64,000 nt of DNA, from assembly GCA_024275115.1 (NCBI GenBank), contig JAJRZT010000021.1:1-64000 (forward strand). Reading direction: 5' to 3'. This DNA comes from Gammaproteobacteria bacterium. Lineage in GTDB: Bacteria; Pseudomonadota; Gammaproteobacteria; UBA6429; Thiohalophilaceae. Positions 44,563-54,054 of the stretch are shown in pieces. The notes below the pieces were generated by a model that saw only the letters and a program-made list of their open reading frames with translations, made no database searches and was not told the origin of the DNA. Position numbers and translations under genes: made by a program. Numbering within the stretch: the first letter of the stretch is position 1; each line of letters starts with the position of its first letter.

Positions 44563-45768
44563 TTAATCAATCGCTTTTAGTTTACTGATACGCGGCAACA
44601 AACGAAAATCAGCCAGTGCTGCCAGTAAAGCATCCATCACACTCGCATCATCATAAACCATACGATAATATTCAAACCGCATGGTTAGCCCACTGCCTAT
44701 AATAAACGACGCAAATGCAATCAGTGAACCCAAAGCCAATGTTGAAAAACCTGTAATGCCCTGCCCAAAGGTACAACCCATTGCCAACACACCGCCAATG
44801 CCCATGAGTGAAGCGCCAATAAAGTAGCGTATAAAGTCTTTTAGTGAACTAAACCATTCAAATCGTAAACTACCGGTAAATAAACCATAGATAAAAGAAC
44901 CCACTATTACACCAACAAGAATGGCGACACCAAAAGTAATCAGCGACACTTCTAAAGGGTGCACAAGGTAGTAAAGCGTTTCCCCCATTGGGTTAACAAA
45001 AGTAAAAGACATAGCTCCCACACCCGGTGGTGGCGAATCCATAAAGCTCGCCGCTTCAACCGCCGCCTGCCCCAACGGACCAGCCGTTGCATACCAGCCC
45101 GCAACCACGATTAAACCTACAATTGCGCCGCCGAGCAGGTTATCGAAGCGGTTGCGAAAATCAGTTGAGCGAAAAATAAAATACAACAGGGTTAAAATAA
45201 TTAAGCCTGCAGACACAGGGTGGAACCAGCCGCTGTCGGCAACACCAAACAGGCTACCCAGCAGGGTTGTAATTTGCTGACTGTCAATATCATATCTTTG
45301 TAAATTAATGGTAAGCGGCTCCATCCAGACATGAAAGCCATAATGATAGAAATCGGTCTTGGTCATCAGAAAAGCAAAAATACCGCCAATAAATAATACA
45401 AACAACGACTTCATATTACCGCCACCAATACGGATCAACGTTTTATTGACACACCCCCCGGCCAGTGTCATACCCACACCAAAAATAAGCCCGCCAAGCA
45501 AATAACGTATCCAGGCAAAATTCGCAGTACGGTACGGCGGCATTGTCATACCAAGGCTGATAACACCGAATTGCTCAAGCAGTAATACACCCGTCATGGC
45601 AATCGCTATCGCTAATAGCCATGCATACATGCGTCCCTTATCATTCATATTAACCCAGTCAGAAATGGCACCCATGGTACAAAAATTGGTTTTATGCACC
45701 ACCATACCCAGAACAACGGCCAGACTAAAACCTGATAAAATGACATACCATATCGCTGCGCTTTCCAT
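44563..45768 (-). CDS. YeeE/YedE family sulfur importer (TsuA-like)
   Basis: 401 aa, about nine to ten membrane helices in two pseudo-repeats. Conserved Cys motifs of the YeeE/TsuA family are visible: NFCTMGAISDW (about 28), LAGGCVNKTL (about 104) and AMGCTFGQGITGFS (about 345). In TsuA, such Cys residues relay thiosulfate through the membrane. Family members also take selenium or other sulfur compounds, so thiosulfate is likely but not proven. Together with soxZ it supports a sulfur-oxidising lifestyle. A 'G-MTMPPYRTANFAWIR' loop precedes the second motif. Confidence 0.9.
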   Translation of the reverse strand: MESAAIWYVILSGFSLAVVLGMVVHKTNFCTMGAISDWVNMNDKGRMYAWLLAIAIAMTGVLLLEQFGVISLGMTMPPYRTANFAWIRYLLGGLIFGVGMTLAGGCVNKTLIRIGGGNMKSLFVLFIGGIFAFLMTKTDFYHYGFHVWMEPLTINLQRYDIDSQQITTLLGSLFGVADSGWFHPVSAGLIILTLLYFIFRSTDFRNRFDNLLGGAIVGLIVVAGWYATAGPLGQAAVEAASFMDSPPPGVGAMSFTFVNPMGETLYYLVHPLEVSLITFGVAILVGVIVGSFIYGLFTGSLRFEWFSSLKDFIRYFIGASLMGIGGVLAMGCTFGQGITGFSTLALGSLIAFASFIIGSGLTMRFEYYRMVYDDASVMDALLAALADFRLLPRISKLKAID

Positions 45769-46113
45769 TGGCTTCTCCCGTGTAATGTTCGCTGTGTTTT
45801 TTAATTATGATTGAATGCCACCGTTTATCTTTTTTAAGCCTAGAACCTGTGTGCAGCAAACAGGTCAAGTCTTAAGCTCAAGGAAGCTTAATTAATTTAT
45901 AAACGACAATTTAATAGCTCGGAATTAACAGGATTTCTGCAAAGCAACACCCAGTTCATTAGTGACCAGGCAATACGGCCAGTAACCTCAATAAAACGAA
46001 TTGCCCTAAATTAAGCCACCAACCTAAGCATTAATTTGCTAAGCTAACAGTAGTCGATAGGGCAAATTTGCCTCGATTTTACGCCACCTGATTAAAGAGC
46101 TCGGGGCTTTAGT
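45769..46113. other. 345-bp divergent control region
   Basis: Lies between the sulfur importer and the radical SAM gene. It includes a perfect 12-bp palindrome GGCAAATTTGCC (46061-46072), 41 bp before the radical SAM start, which may be an operator. No gene is evident. Confidence 0.45.
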
Positions 46114-47601
46114 TTGACACCACACGACATTGTTTTTATTAACCCACCCTATGAGCGTATTGCTGCGGGCTATGAGTTTGTTAAACACATTACCAATAAT
46201 TCCCCCTCATTGGGCTTGCTGCATTTAGCAGCCGAAGTACGGCAACAGGGTTTTAACCCGTCCATTATTGAAAGCGACATTTTTAATCTCAGCGTTAAAC
46301 AGGTTGCCGCACAGGTAATTAAACAAAATCCAAAATACGTCGGCATTACCTTATTCACTGTCGGCGTCTGGGGTGCGGCTGACATTGCAAAACGAATAAA
46401 AGCCGCTCTACCTGATACCACCATTATTGTTGGTGGGCCACATATTTCCTCTATGGGCACCGAAACCATCGAGCGCTTTAGCCAGTTTGATTATGCGGTG
46501 GACGGTGAAGGCGAAAAAGCCCTCTCCGAGCTACTTGAAGCACTCGAAAACGGTACTGATTTATTTAAGGTGCCCAGCCTGATTTACCGTGATGAATTTA
46601 TGACCCGCAAAACAGCCGGTAAACCCATTAACCGAGTGCTTGACGAACTACCCTTTCCCGCATGGGATTTATTACCGGATTTTCCGAAAGCTTACAAACC
46701 GGCTATTTATGACTTTCCGCGAGGCCCGGCTGCCACCATTGCCGCTTCACGCGGCTGTCCATTTCACTGTAAATTTTGCGACACCTCCACTTTCGGTGCC
46801 AGCGTGCGCCATTATTCACCCGCCATCGTGTTTAAAATGATGAAGCACCTCAACGACAAATACGGCGTAAGACACATTGCCTTTGTCGATGATTTATTTC
46901 TGGCCAGCAAGGTGCGGGTAAAAGAACTCTGCGAAATGATTCTTGAAGACGGCCTGAAAATGAGCTGGAGTTGCACCGCACGGGTCGATACTGTCAAACC
47001 GGATATTCTTGGGCTTATGAAACAGGCCGGCTGCTGGGAAATCAGCTTTGGTCTGGAAACCGGCTCCAATGATCTTTTAAAGAAAATGGATAAAAAAGCT
47101 GAAGTTGAAAAGTCCGAACAAGCCGTAAAATGGACCGCTGCCGCCGGTATTCGTACCAAAGGTTTATTTATGCTAGGTTTTCCAGGTGAAGATGAACACA
47201 CCATTCAACAAACCAAAGACTTTATTCGTAATATCCCGATGACTATTATGAACCTGACCAAATTCACCCCCTACCCCGGCTCCCCCATTTACCGTGAAAT
47301 CTACGGCACCAATATTCGCGATGACCACTGGGAAAAAATGAACGGCATGAACTTTGTCTGGGCGCCGGATGGGATCTCGGTAAAAGAACTGGACAAACAC
47401 TACCAGCAAATACTCAAAGCCTTTTATAAGCGCCCAAAAATTGGCCATTACTACCTTAAACTCACCTTGCAATACCCAAACCATTTTAGTCGTTTACTGC
47501 GCTTCGGTATTGGTTTTCTCAACGCCAAACTCGTTAGCCTGTTAAGTGGTCGTGGTGGCTTGCTGGTAAAAGAAGCCCCACATCTGGATCATAGCGATTA
47601 A
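46114..47601 (+). CDS. B12-binding radical SAM protein
   Basis: 495 aa from TTG 46114 (a GGGG lies seven bases upstream). A cobalamin-binding-like Rossmann domain (about 1-140) is followed by a radical SAM barrel with CPFHCKFC (CxxxCxxC, about 208-215) binding the 4Fe-4S cluster. 'GLETGSNDLLKKMDKK' and 'FMLGFPGEDEHTI' are typical of class B/C enzymes such as HpnJ-like and BchE-like proteins. The classic DxHxxG B12 motif is not seen in the N-terminal domain, so true B12 binding is uncertain. The substrate is unknown; there are no hopanoid or bacteriochlorophyll genes beside it. Confidence 0.85.
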   Translation: MTPHDIVFINPPYERIAAGYEFVKHITNNSPSLGLLHLAAEVRQQGFNPSIIESDIFNLSVKQVAAQVIKQNPKYVGITLFTVGVWGAADIAKRIKAALPDTTIIVGGPHISSMGTETIERFSQFDYAVDGEGEKALSELLEALENGTDLFKVPSLIYRDEFMTRKTAGKPINRVLDELPFPAWDLLPDFPKAYKPAIYDFPRGPAATIAASRGCPFHCKFCDTSTFGASVRHYSPAIVFKMMKHLNDKYGVRHIAFVDDLFLASKVRVKELCEMILEDGLKMSWSCTARVDTVKPDILGLMKQAGCWEISFGLETGSNDLLKKMDKKAEVEKSEQAVKWTAAAGIRTKGLFMLGFPGEDEHTIQQTKDFIRNIPMTIMNLTKFTPYPGSPIYREIYGTNIRDDHWEKMNGMNFVWAPDGISVKELDKHYQQILKAFYKRPKIGHYYLKLTLQYPNHFSRLLRFGIGFLNAKLVSLLSGRGGLLVKEAPHLDHSD

Positions 47602-47722
47602 CCCTGCCTTGCCCCGCTTTTCTTCATAATATAAAGCATTGTAATACGGCCACCAACCGCTACAATACGCTTACAAGAACAATATTAAAGAGTCGCTAAA
47701 CGGCTCCATAAAACTATAAACT

Positions 47723-49099
47723 ATGAAAATTATTATTTTAGGTGCCGGGCAAGTTGGAAGTTCGCTGGCTGAAAACCTGGTTAGCGAAGACAATGACATC
47801 ACCATTGTCGACACCAACGAAGCGCAACTACGCAACCTGCAAGATCGACTTGATTTACGTACCGTGCATGGTCTTGCCTCACACCCGGATGTGCTGCGCA
47901 ATGCTGGTGCCGAAGATGCCGACATGATGATTGCCGTCACCGACAGCGATGAAACCAACCTGGTCGCCTGTCAAATAGCTTATACTTTATTTCACACCCC
48001 CACAAAAATTGCCCGAATCCGTGGCATGGGTTACTTAAAAGAAAGTGAAAAACTTTTTACTCAGGACGCTTTCCCGGTTGATGTGTCCATTAGCCCCGAA
48101 CAAATTATTACCGATAATATTTACCGTTTAATTAAACACCCCGGCTCATTACAGGTGCTCGACTTTGCCGAAGGCCAGGTACAAATGGTGGGTGTAAAAG
48201 CCTTTTATGGCGGCACATTAGTTGGCCGTGAGTTGCGTGCACTGCGCGAACATATACCCAACGTCGATACCCGGGTTGCCGCTATTTACCGGCGCGGCCA
48301 TGCCATCATCCCCGAAGGCCATACCGTTATTGAAGCCGACGATGAAGTATTTTTTATCGCCGCCACAAAAGATATTCGTGCCGTAATGAGTGAATTGCGC
48401 CGGGTAGACAGCCCTTACAAACGTATTATGATTGTTGGCGGTGGCAATATCGGCCGCCGTGTTGCCGCATCACTTGAGAAGGATTATAGCGTTAAGCTAA
48501 TCGACCACAACCCTATCCGCAGTGAAGAAATTGCCAATGAACTGGACAACACGCTGGTTATTCTGGGTGATGCGGCCGATGAAGAGCTGTTACAGGAAGA
48601 AGGCATTGAAAAAGTGGATGTGTTTTGCGCCTTAACCAACGATGACGAAGCCAATATTCTTTCGTCAATGCTGGCCAAGAGCATGGGCGCACGTAAAGTA
48701 ATGACCTTAATCAACCGCGCAGCCTATGTTGATCTTATTCAAAGTGGCAACATCGATATTGCGATTTCACCGCAACAGGCCACCATTGGCAGTTTGTTAA
48801 CCCATATTCGCCGCGGTGACGTTGTAAAAGTGCATTCCTTACGCCGCGGTGCAGCAGAAGCCATTGAAGCGATTGCACACGGTGAAGAAAGCTCATCTAA
48901 AGTGGTTGGCAAAGCCATCGAAGATATAAAGCTGCCACCCGGCACCACCATTGGCGCGATTGTTCGCGGCAAAGAAGTTATCATTGCGCACCACGACACC
49001 GTTATTCAATCCGAAGATCATGTTATTCTGTTTCTGGTTGATAAAAAATTCATTCCTGTTGTCGAGCGCTTATTCCAGGTCGGCATTACCTTTATCTAA
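47723..49099 (+). CDS. trkA: Trk potassium uptake regulator TrkA
   Basis: 458 aa with two tandem RCK units: an N-terminal Rossmann domain starting [10 protein letters not shown], its TrkA_C domain (about 140-225), then a second Rossmann domain from '[14 protein letters not shown]' (about 235) with its TrkA_C (about 375-458). It gates the TrkH channel using NAD(H) or ATP. trkH follows by 16 bp. Full length and typical. Confidence 0.97.
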   Translation: MKIIILGAGQVGSSLAENLVSEDNDITIVDTNEAQLRNLQDRLDLRTVHGLASHPDVLRNAGAEDADMMIAVTDSDETNLVACQIAYTLFHTPTKIARIRGMGYLKESEKLFTQDAFPVDVSISPEQIITDNIYRLIKHPGSLQVLDFAEGQVQMVGVKAFYGGTLVGRELRALREHIPNVDTRVAAIYRRGHAIIPEGHTVIEADDEVFFIAATKDIRAVMSELRRVDSPYKRIMIVGGGNIGRRVAASLEKDYSVKLIDHNPIRSEEIANELDNTLVILGDAADEELLQEEGIEKVDVFCALTNDDEANILSSMLAKSMGARKVMTLINRAAYVDLIQSGNIDIAISPQQATIGSLLTHIRRGDVVKVHSLRRGAAEAIEAIAHGEESSSKVVGKAIEDIKLPPGTTIGAIVRGKEVIIAHHDTVIQSEDHVILFLVDKKFIPVVERLFQVGITFI

Positions 49100-49115
49100 A
49101 GATTAATAAAATACG

Positions 49116-50570
49116 ATGCAATTTTTTGCTATACAAAGAATTATTGGCTTGTTGTTAGTGATCTTCAGTATCACCCAACTCCCCCCGGTTATTGTTTCTT
49201 TAATTTATAACGATGGTGCCCTTAATGCTTTCCTCGTTACTTTTTTTGTAACCATTGCCACAGGTGCTGCTCTTTGGCTGCCTGTTTATAAATCACGAAA
49301 AGAACTGCGCTTACGTGATGGCTTTATTGTCGTGGTTGCCTTCTGGACGGTGCTGGGTTTATTTGGCTCATTACCACTCATACTTTCAGAACACGTTACT
49401 ATATCCATTACTGATTCTATTTTTGAATCCATCTCTGGGTTAACCACAACTGGCGCCACCGTTATTACCAACATTGAATCGCTGCCAAAATCCATACTCT
49501 ATTATCGACAGCAATTACAATGGTTGGGCGGTATGGGTATTGTTGTTTTAGCGGTTGCCATTATGCCAATGCTCGGCATTGGTGGTATGCAACTGTACCG
49601 TGCAGAAACACCAGGGCCCATGAAAGACAGTAAACTCACACCTCGTTTAACTGAAACAGCAAAAGCACTCTGGTATATCTACCTTACACTTACCATCCTC
49701 TGCGCACTTGGCTACTGGGCTGCGGGTATGACTGTTTTTGATGCGATTGCTCACAGCTTTTCTACTGTTTCCATTGGTGGCTTTTCAACACATGACAACA
49801 GCATGGCCTACTTTATTGACAAACCTTTAATTGAAGTAACCGCCATTATCTTTATGTTTATTTCCGGCATTAACTTTGCTCTGCATTTTACTTCATGGCG
49901 AAGTCGCAGCATTAAAGCCTATTTAATGGATGCAGAATTTAAAACTTACCTTTCACTTATGCTTATTGCCATTGTGATCGCAACAAGTTATTTATTTTAT
50001 ACCAATCATTTTCCAACAACCAATCAAACGATTTTAAACAGTGTTTTTCAGGTTGTATCCATCGGCACAACCACGGGCTTCACCACACAGGAATACCATT
50101 TATGGCCCGGCTTCCTGCCTATTATGTTACTGTTTCTAAGTTTTGTGGGTGGCTGTGCAGGTTCAACCGGTGGCGGAATGAAAGTTATTCGATTCCTGCT
50201 TTTATTTAAGCAGGGCAAGCGCGAAATCATGCGTGTTATTCACCCGAATGCCATACTCACTATTAAAATAGGTGGCAAGCCGTTACAAACCCGCGTTATC
50301 GAATCCGTATGGGGGTTTTTCTCTGTCTATGTTGCTGTCTTCAGCATTATGCTTTTAGCGTTGATGGCATTAGGGCTGGATCAAGTCACCGCCTTTTCTG
50401 CTGTTGCCGCCTGCCTGAATAACCTTGGCCCCGGGCTTAATGAAGTAGCTCTTAACTATGCCAGCCTGGATGACAGTGTTAAATGGATACTTTGCTTTGC
50501 CATGCTACTAGGGCGGTTAGAAATCTTTACCCTGCTAGTATTGTTAACCCCTGCATTCTGGAGACGTTAA
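49116..50570 (+). CDS. trkH: Trk potassium uptake channel TrkH
   Basis: 484 aa, about ten membrane helices forming four pore repeats. Selectivity regions are visible: TTTGATV (about 110), STVSIGGFST (about 220), IGTTTGFTT (about 315) and LNNLGPGL (about 435). It is the K+-translocating subunit that works with TrkA upstream. In-frame length is the family's normal size. Confidence 0.97.
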   Translation: MQFFAIQRIIGLLLVIFSITQLPPVIVSLIYNDGALNAFLVTFFVTIATGAALWLPVYKSRKELRLRDGFIVVVAFWTVLGLFGSLPLILSEHVTISITDSIFESISGLTTTGATVITNIESLPKSILYYRQQLQWLGGMGIVVLAVAIMPMLGIGGMQLYRAETPGPMKDSKLTPRLTETAKALWYIYLTLTILCALGYWAAGMTVFDAIAHSFSTVSIGGFSTHDNSMAYFIDKPLIEVTAIIFMFISGINFALHFTSWRSRSIKAYLMDAEFKTYLSLMLIAIVIATSYLFYTNHFPTTNQTILNSVFQVVSIGTTTGFTTQEYHLWPGFLPIMLLFLSFVGGCAGSTGGGMKVIRFLLLFKQGKREIMRVIHPNAILTIKIGGKPLQTRVIESVWGFFSVYVAVFSIMLLALMALGLDQVTAFSAVAACLNNLGPGLNEVALNYASLDDSVKWILCFAMLLGRLEIFTLLVLLTPAFWRR

Positions 50571-50653
50571 TTTGCGGAACTGGCAACATACGCAAACATC
50601 ATAAATGCTCCCCATCATAAGGGCACGTCTTTTTAAAGTTACCTTATTCGAAC

Positions 50654-51043
50654 TTACAGACTGCTCAACTGTGAATTAATACGCTGCTCCAGGTTTTTAA
50701 TCCAGTTGTTATAACTGCGGTGGATATTTGTACCGTCATAATTTAAGCCCGCACTGTCTTTATAGTCAATACTAAACTTCTTTTTATCGTATTTAATTTC
50801 TACTTTTGCCATATGGTTACGCACAAAAATTGTTGCAATAATTAAACCAGGTTTAACTGGTTTCATACCCCAACCAATGCTTTGCCCTGCACGTATAATT
50901 GCTTTCTTTACATCTTTTTCAGTATATTGACCCGATGCCATCACCGGTGCTTCGCTAACCGTTCGTATAGGGTTTGCACGGCAACCAATCATGGTAACCA
51001 CTAAAATAGTAAGAATGAGTGCTGAAATCTTTTTAAGTGACAT
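50654..51043 (-). CDS. Small lipoprotein of unknown function
   Basis: 129 aa. Signal peptide with lipobox MIGC (Cys at about 21), then a mature domain of about 105 residues with a Lys-rich beta region ('VEIKYDKKKFSIDYKDS') and a C-terminal helix 'NNWIKNLEQRINSQL'. This matches what I recall of small exported proteins often named 'hypothetical lipoprotein' in gammaproteobacteria. It is convergent with trkH. No function is inferred. Confidence 0.85.
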   Translation of the reverse strand: MSLKKISALILTILVVTMIGCRANPIRTVSEAPVMASGQYTEKDVKKAIIRAGQSIGWGMKPVKPGLIIATIFVRNHMAKVEIKYDKKKFSIDYKDSAGLNYDGTNIHRSYNNWIKNLEQRINSQLSSL

Positions 51044-51204
51044 AATTTTTCCTTAAATATTCAATGTTTTAATATTATTCTCAGGCCTTTACCTTATAAT
51101 AACGCCTGACACTTATAAGCGTCAATTTCCAATGACTGTAGCGTATTTCGCTTTCAAAATACAATTAAAAATAGACGTAAATTTAACCATATATAACTTA
51201 GCCA

Positions 51205-52626
51205 ATGAGAACAACCATGCAAATTGCTGTCGTTATCCCGGCATTCAACGAACAACGCAGTATTGTTGATGTTGCCACGCGCGCCTTACAGCAAGCCGAC
51301 CACGTTATTGTTGTTGACGATGGCTCAAGCGATCAAACCCTTGCTCTCGCACAAGGCTTACAAAAAACCCACAGTAAACTGGTTGTATTAGCGAATGGGC
51401 AAAATAGGGGTAAAGCCGCCACGCTCTGGGCAGGCATGCAATATGCAGAAAAACTGAAGGTCGATGCCGTCATTACACTTGATGGTGACGGCCAGCACTG
51501 CCCCGAAGATATTCCACGCTTTATACAAACAGCCCAACAGCAGCCTCAAACCATTATTATTGGTGCCCGGCTGGCCGATAAAAGTGCGATACCTGCAAAA
51601 CGTTATTATGCCAATAAGTTTGCCAACTTCTGGCTGTCATGGGCTGCCGGCTATGTGATTGATGACAGCCAGTCGGGCTTTCGTCTATACCCGAGTAAAC
51701 TTATCAGGCAATTAACACCCGATATTCAGCGCTCTAAAAGTTTTGTCTTTGAAAGTGAAATCCTCATCAGTGCCGCCAAATTAAACATTACAAGCATTCC
51801 GATAAAAATAGAAGCCATTTACAATGCCGATGCCCGACCCTCTCACTTTCGTGGTGTTACCGACATTCTTTTAATTACCCGAATGGTAGCATGGTCACTG
51901 TTTAGTCGTGGTATGCATCCATTGGGGCTATTTAATATTACCGTTATGCATGCACTGAAAGGTAAACACTCCAAAGCCATCGGAGCAGACGGCTTTGCAA
52001 TGCTACTGCTTTCCACTCTTATTATTTTACTCACCGGCGGATTGAGTTATCTTTATTTTTTATATAAAACACTCCGTATGGCAAAGAACGCACCCAGCTA
52101 TGTCAGCGACACAGAAATTTTGTTATTACCAGGCATGCGGCTTAAAAAAAATAACGTAAATAAACTCTACCAGCAACGTCTGGATAAAGCAGAAGAACTA
52201 CTCAGCAGCCAACCTGACTTAAAAATTATTATTCTCGGCGGTTTAACCGGCAATGCCAGCATTACCGAGGCCCAGGCCGGTAAAAATTATTTAACGAATA
52301 AAAATATTACATCTGACCGTATTATTACAGAACACCAGTCACGCCATACACTGGAAAATTTAAAATATTCTAAAGAACTTATTAATGAAATGAGAATTAC
52401 AAAAATAGCCTTGCTAACCAACCGTTTTCATTTGTACCGCGCATTAACACTGGCACGTGGCTTTAAACTCTACGCCAAACCCTGTGCGGCCAAAAATATT
52501 TTCTTATACAAGCCTGGCAATATACTAAGAGTTTTAACCGAAGCCTTTTTTAATCACTGGTATACTGTTGGGAAAGCCTATGCCTTTACAACAAAAAATA
52601 AAAAAATGATAAACCGTATCAGCTAA
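51205..52626 (+). CDS. Fusion of a GT2 glycosyltransferase and a DUF218 (YdcF/SanA-like) domain
   Basis: 473 aa. Residues about 5-235: a family 2 glycosyltransferase with VIPAFNEQ, DDGSSDQT and DGDGQH (DxD) motifs, related to polyprenyl-phosphate sugar synthases. A membrane helix at about 270-290 is followed by a DUF218 domain (about 305-460): 'ILGGL', 'SRHTLENLKYSKELI', 'LLTNRFHLYRAL'. DUF218 proteins act in the envelope and often have a membrane anchor. The fusion is unusual. Two starts (51205 and 51217) are possible; the second gives the canonical MQIAVVIPAFNE. Confidence 0.85.
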   Translation: MRTTMQIAVVIPAFNEQRSIVDVATRALQQADHVIVVDDGSSDQTLALAQGLQKTHSKLVVLANGQNRGKAATLWAGMQYAEKLKVDAVITLDGDGQHCPEDIPRFIQTAQQQPQTIIIGARLADKSAIPAKRYYANKFANFWLSWAAGYVIDDSQSGFRLYPSKLIRQLTPDIQRSKSFVFESEILISAAKLNITSIPIKIEAIYNADARPSHFRGVTDILLITRMVAWSLFSRGMHPLGLFNITVMHALKGKHSKAIGADGFAMLLLSTLIILLTGGLSYLYFLYKTLRMAKNAPSYVSDTEILLLPGMRLKKNNVNKLYQQRLDKAEELLSSQPDLKIIILGGLTGNASITEAQAGKNYLTNKNITSDRIITEHQSRHTLENLKYSKELINEMRITKIALLTNRFHLYRALTLARGFKLYAKPCAAKNIFLYKPGNILRVLTEAFFNHWYTVGKAYAFTTKNKKMINRIS

Positions 52627-52662
52627 TTAATAAACGTAAATAGAAATATTAGGGGGACAACA

Positions 52663-54054
52663 ATGAATAATAATACACCAGTAAAACCATCACCTTTTAC
52701 GCAACAACAACTCGATGCCTACCGCCGCCAGGGCGACCCACTGGCAGATGAAGTGATTGATGCCTTTGCGGCCCAATATGGCGCATCGATTCAGGAACTG
52801 GCAGAAAAACTCCAGAATATTATTAGAATGCCAACCGAAGACGATATGCTGAGTATTATTAATCGTATTTTCCCGGATGATGAAAATATTCGAAATGCCC
52901 TTGAAAAATATTTTACCCAGGCTACCTCATTACCTGACTGGGTCGATGCAGATAAATTAAATTTAGGTGGCCAGGTTTTTCAGGATCATTTATTCAGTGG
53001 TTTTATGGTGCTCGGCTGCTCCAGTTTACCCATTTGCTATGTATGCCGACCCGATGTAAAAGTATTAAGTTTTACAAGACGCTTAATCGACGACGCACCA
53101 AGACGGCTGGTCGAAACATCACAAATGGTAACCGATGTAATGAGCACCGGCGGTCTTACCATCAAGGATGGCCGATTAGCCGGTAAAGGGGTACAGTCCA
53201 TTTTAAAAATACGCTTAATCCATGCATCAATTCGCCACTTACTATTACAAAAGGAAAAATTATTAGCCGCCCACCCGCACGCAAATGATATTGACCCTAA
53301 AAATTTCCTGCTAGCCTATGTGTACGACTCCATTAAGGATCAATGCCACTGGTATGGTGACGCTAAACCGGATGCATGGAACGAAGAAAAAGATGGCATC
53401 CCCATTAATAAAGAAGCTCTTGCTGAAACCCTGCTGACCTTTTCATTTTTAATTTTACGCGGTTTACACAAAATTGGTGTACATCTTAATGCAAACCAGC
53501 AAAACGCCTATTTGCATAGCTGGAATATTGCCGGTTATATTCTCGGCGTCGATGAAAAATTTTTGCAGCACTTTAATAATTTCAAAAATACTGAAGTTAT
53601 TTATGAACAAATACTTCAACGCCGCTTTGGCTCAACAAAAGACGGCATTTTATTACAACAATCTCTACTGGAAGTTTTTTCTGACAATGCTGCACGCCTT
53701 ATTCCTTTCGGTCGCATTTTACATGTGCGCCGTTTGGCAAGGCTGGTTACTTCCAAATTAATATCTGAAGAATGCTACACGGCTCTCGGTTTAAAACTTA
53801 GCCTTTATGATAAATTTATACGTATGTTTGTATGGATGGGCGTTCGTACATTCGGCTGGTTTGTAAACCATGGTTGGCTACGCCCCATCGCCGATTATAT
53901 GTTTGGCCGTATTGCTCAATCTTTATGGGACTGGCGAGCCGACTTTTCTGAGCAGCAAACTAAACAAAGTCATGATAAACATGGCATTTGTAACCCGCTC
54001 GTTATCCCGCGCCACTTAATTAAAACAAGCCACTTATCAACTTCAAAAAAATAA
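52663..54054 (+). CDS. DUF2236 / MpaB-type oxygenase family protein
   Basis: 463 aa. An ATG with AGGGGGA about seven bases before it. The central region ('LFSGFMVLGCSSLPICYVC', 'MSTGGLTIKDGRLAGKG', 'IRLIHASIRHLLL', 'WNIAGYILGVDE') matches the DUF2236 family that includes latex-clearing protein Lcp and MpaB, which are haem-b oxygenases with an axial His. A hydrophobic C-terminal region may associate with the membrane. The substrate is unknown. The next gene starts on the last base of its stop codon, so the two are coupled. Confidence 0.75.
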   Translation: MNNNTPVKPSPFTQQQLDAYRRQGDPLADEVIDAFAAQYGASIQELAEKLQNIIRMPTEDDMLSIINRIFPDDENIRNALEKYFTQATSLPDWVDADKLNLGGQVFQDHLFSGFMVLGCSSLPICYVCRPDVKVLSFTRRLIDDAPRRLVETSQMVTDVMSTGGLTIKDGRLAGKGVQSILKIRLIHASIRHLLLQKEKLLAAHPHANDIDPKNFLLAYVYDSIKDQCHWYGDAKPDAWNEEKDGIPINKEALAETLLTFSFLILRGLHKIGVHLNANQQNAYLHSWNIAGYILGVDEKFLQHFNNFKNTEVIYEQILQRRFGSTKDGILLQQSLLEVFSDNAARLIPFGRILHVRRLARLVTSKLISEECYTALGLKLSLYDKFIRMFVWMGVRTFGWFVNHGWLRPIADYMFGRIAQSLWDWRADFSEQQTKQSHDKHGICNPLVIPRHLIKTSHLSTSKK

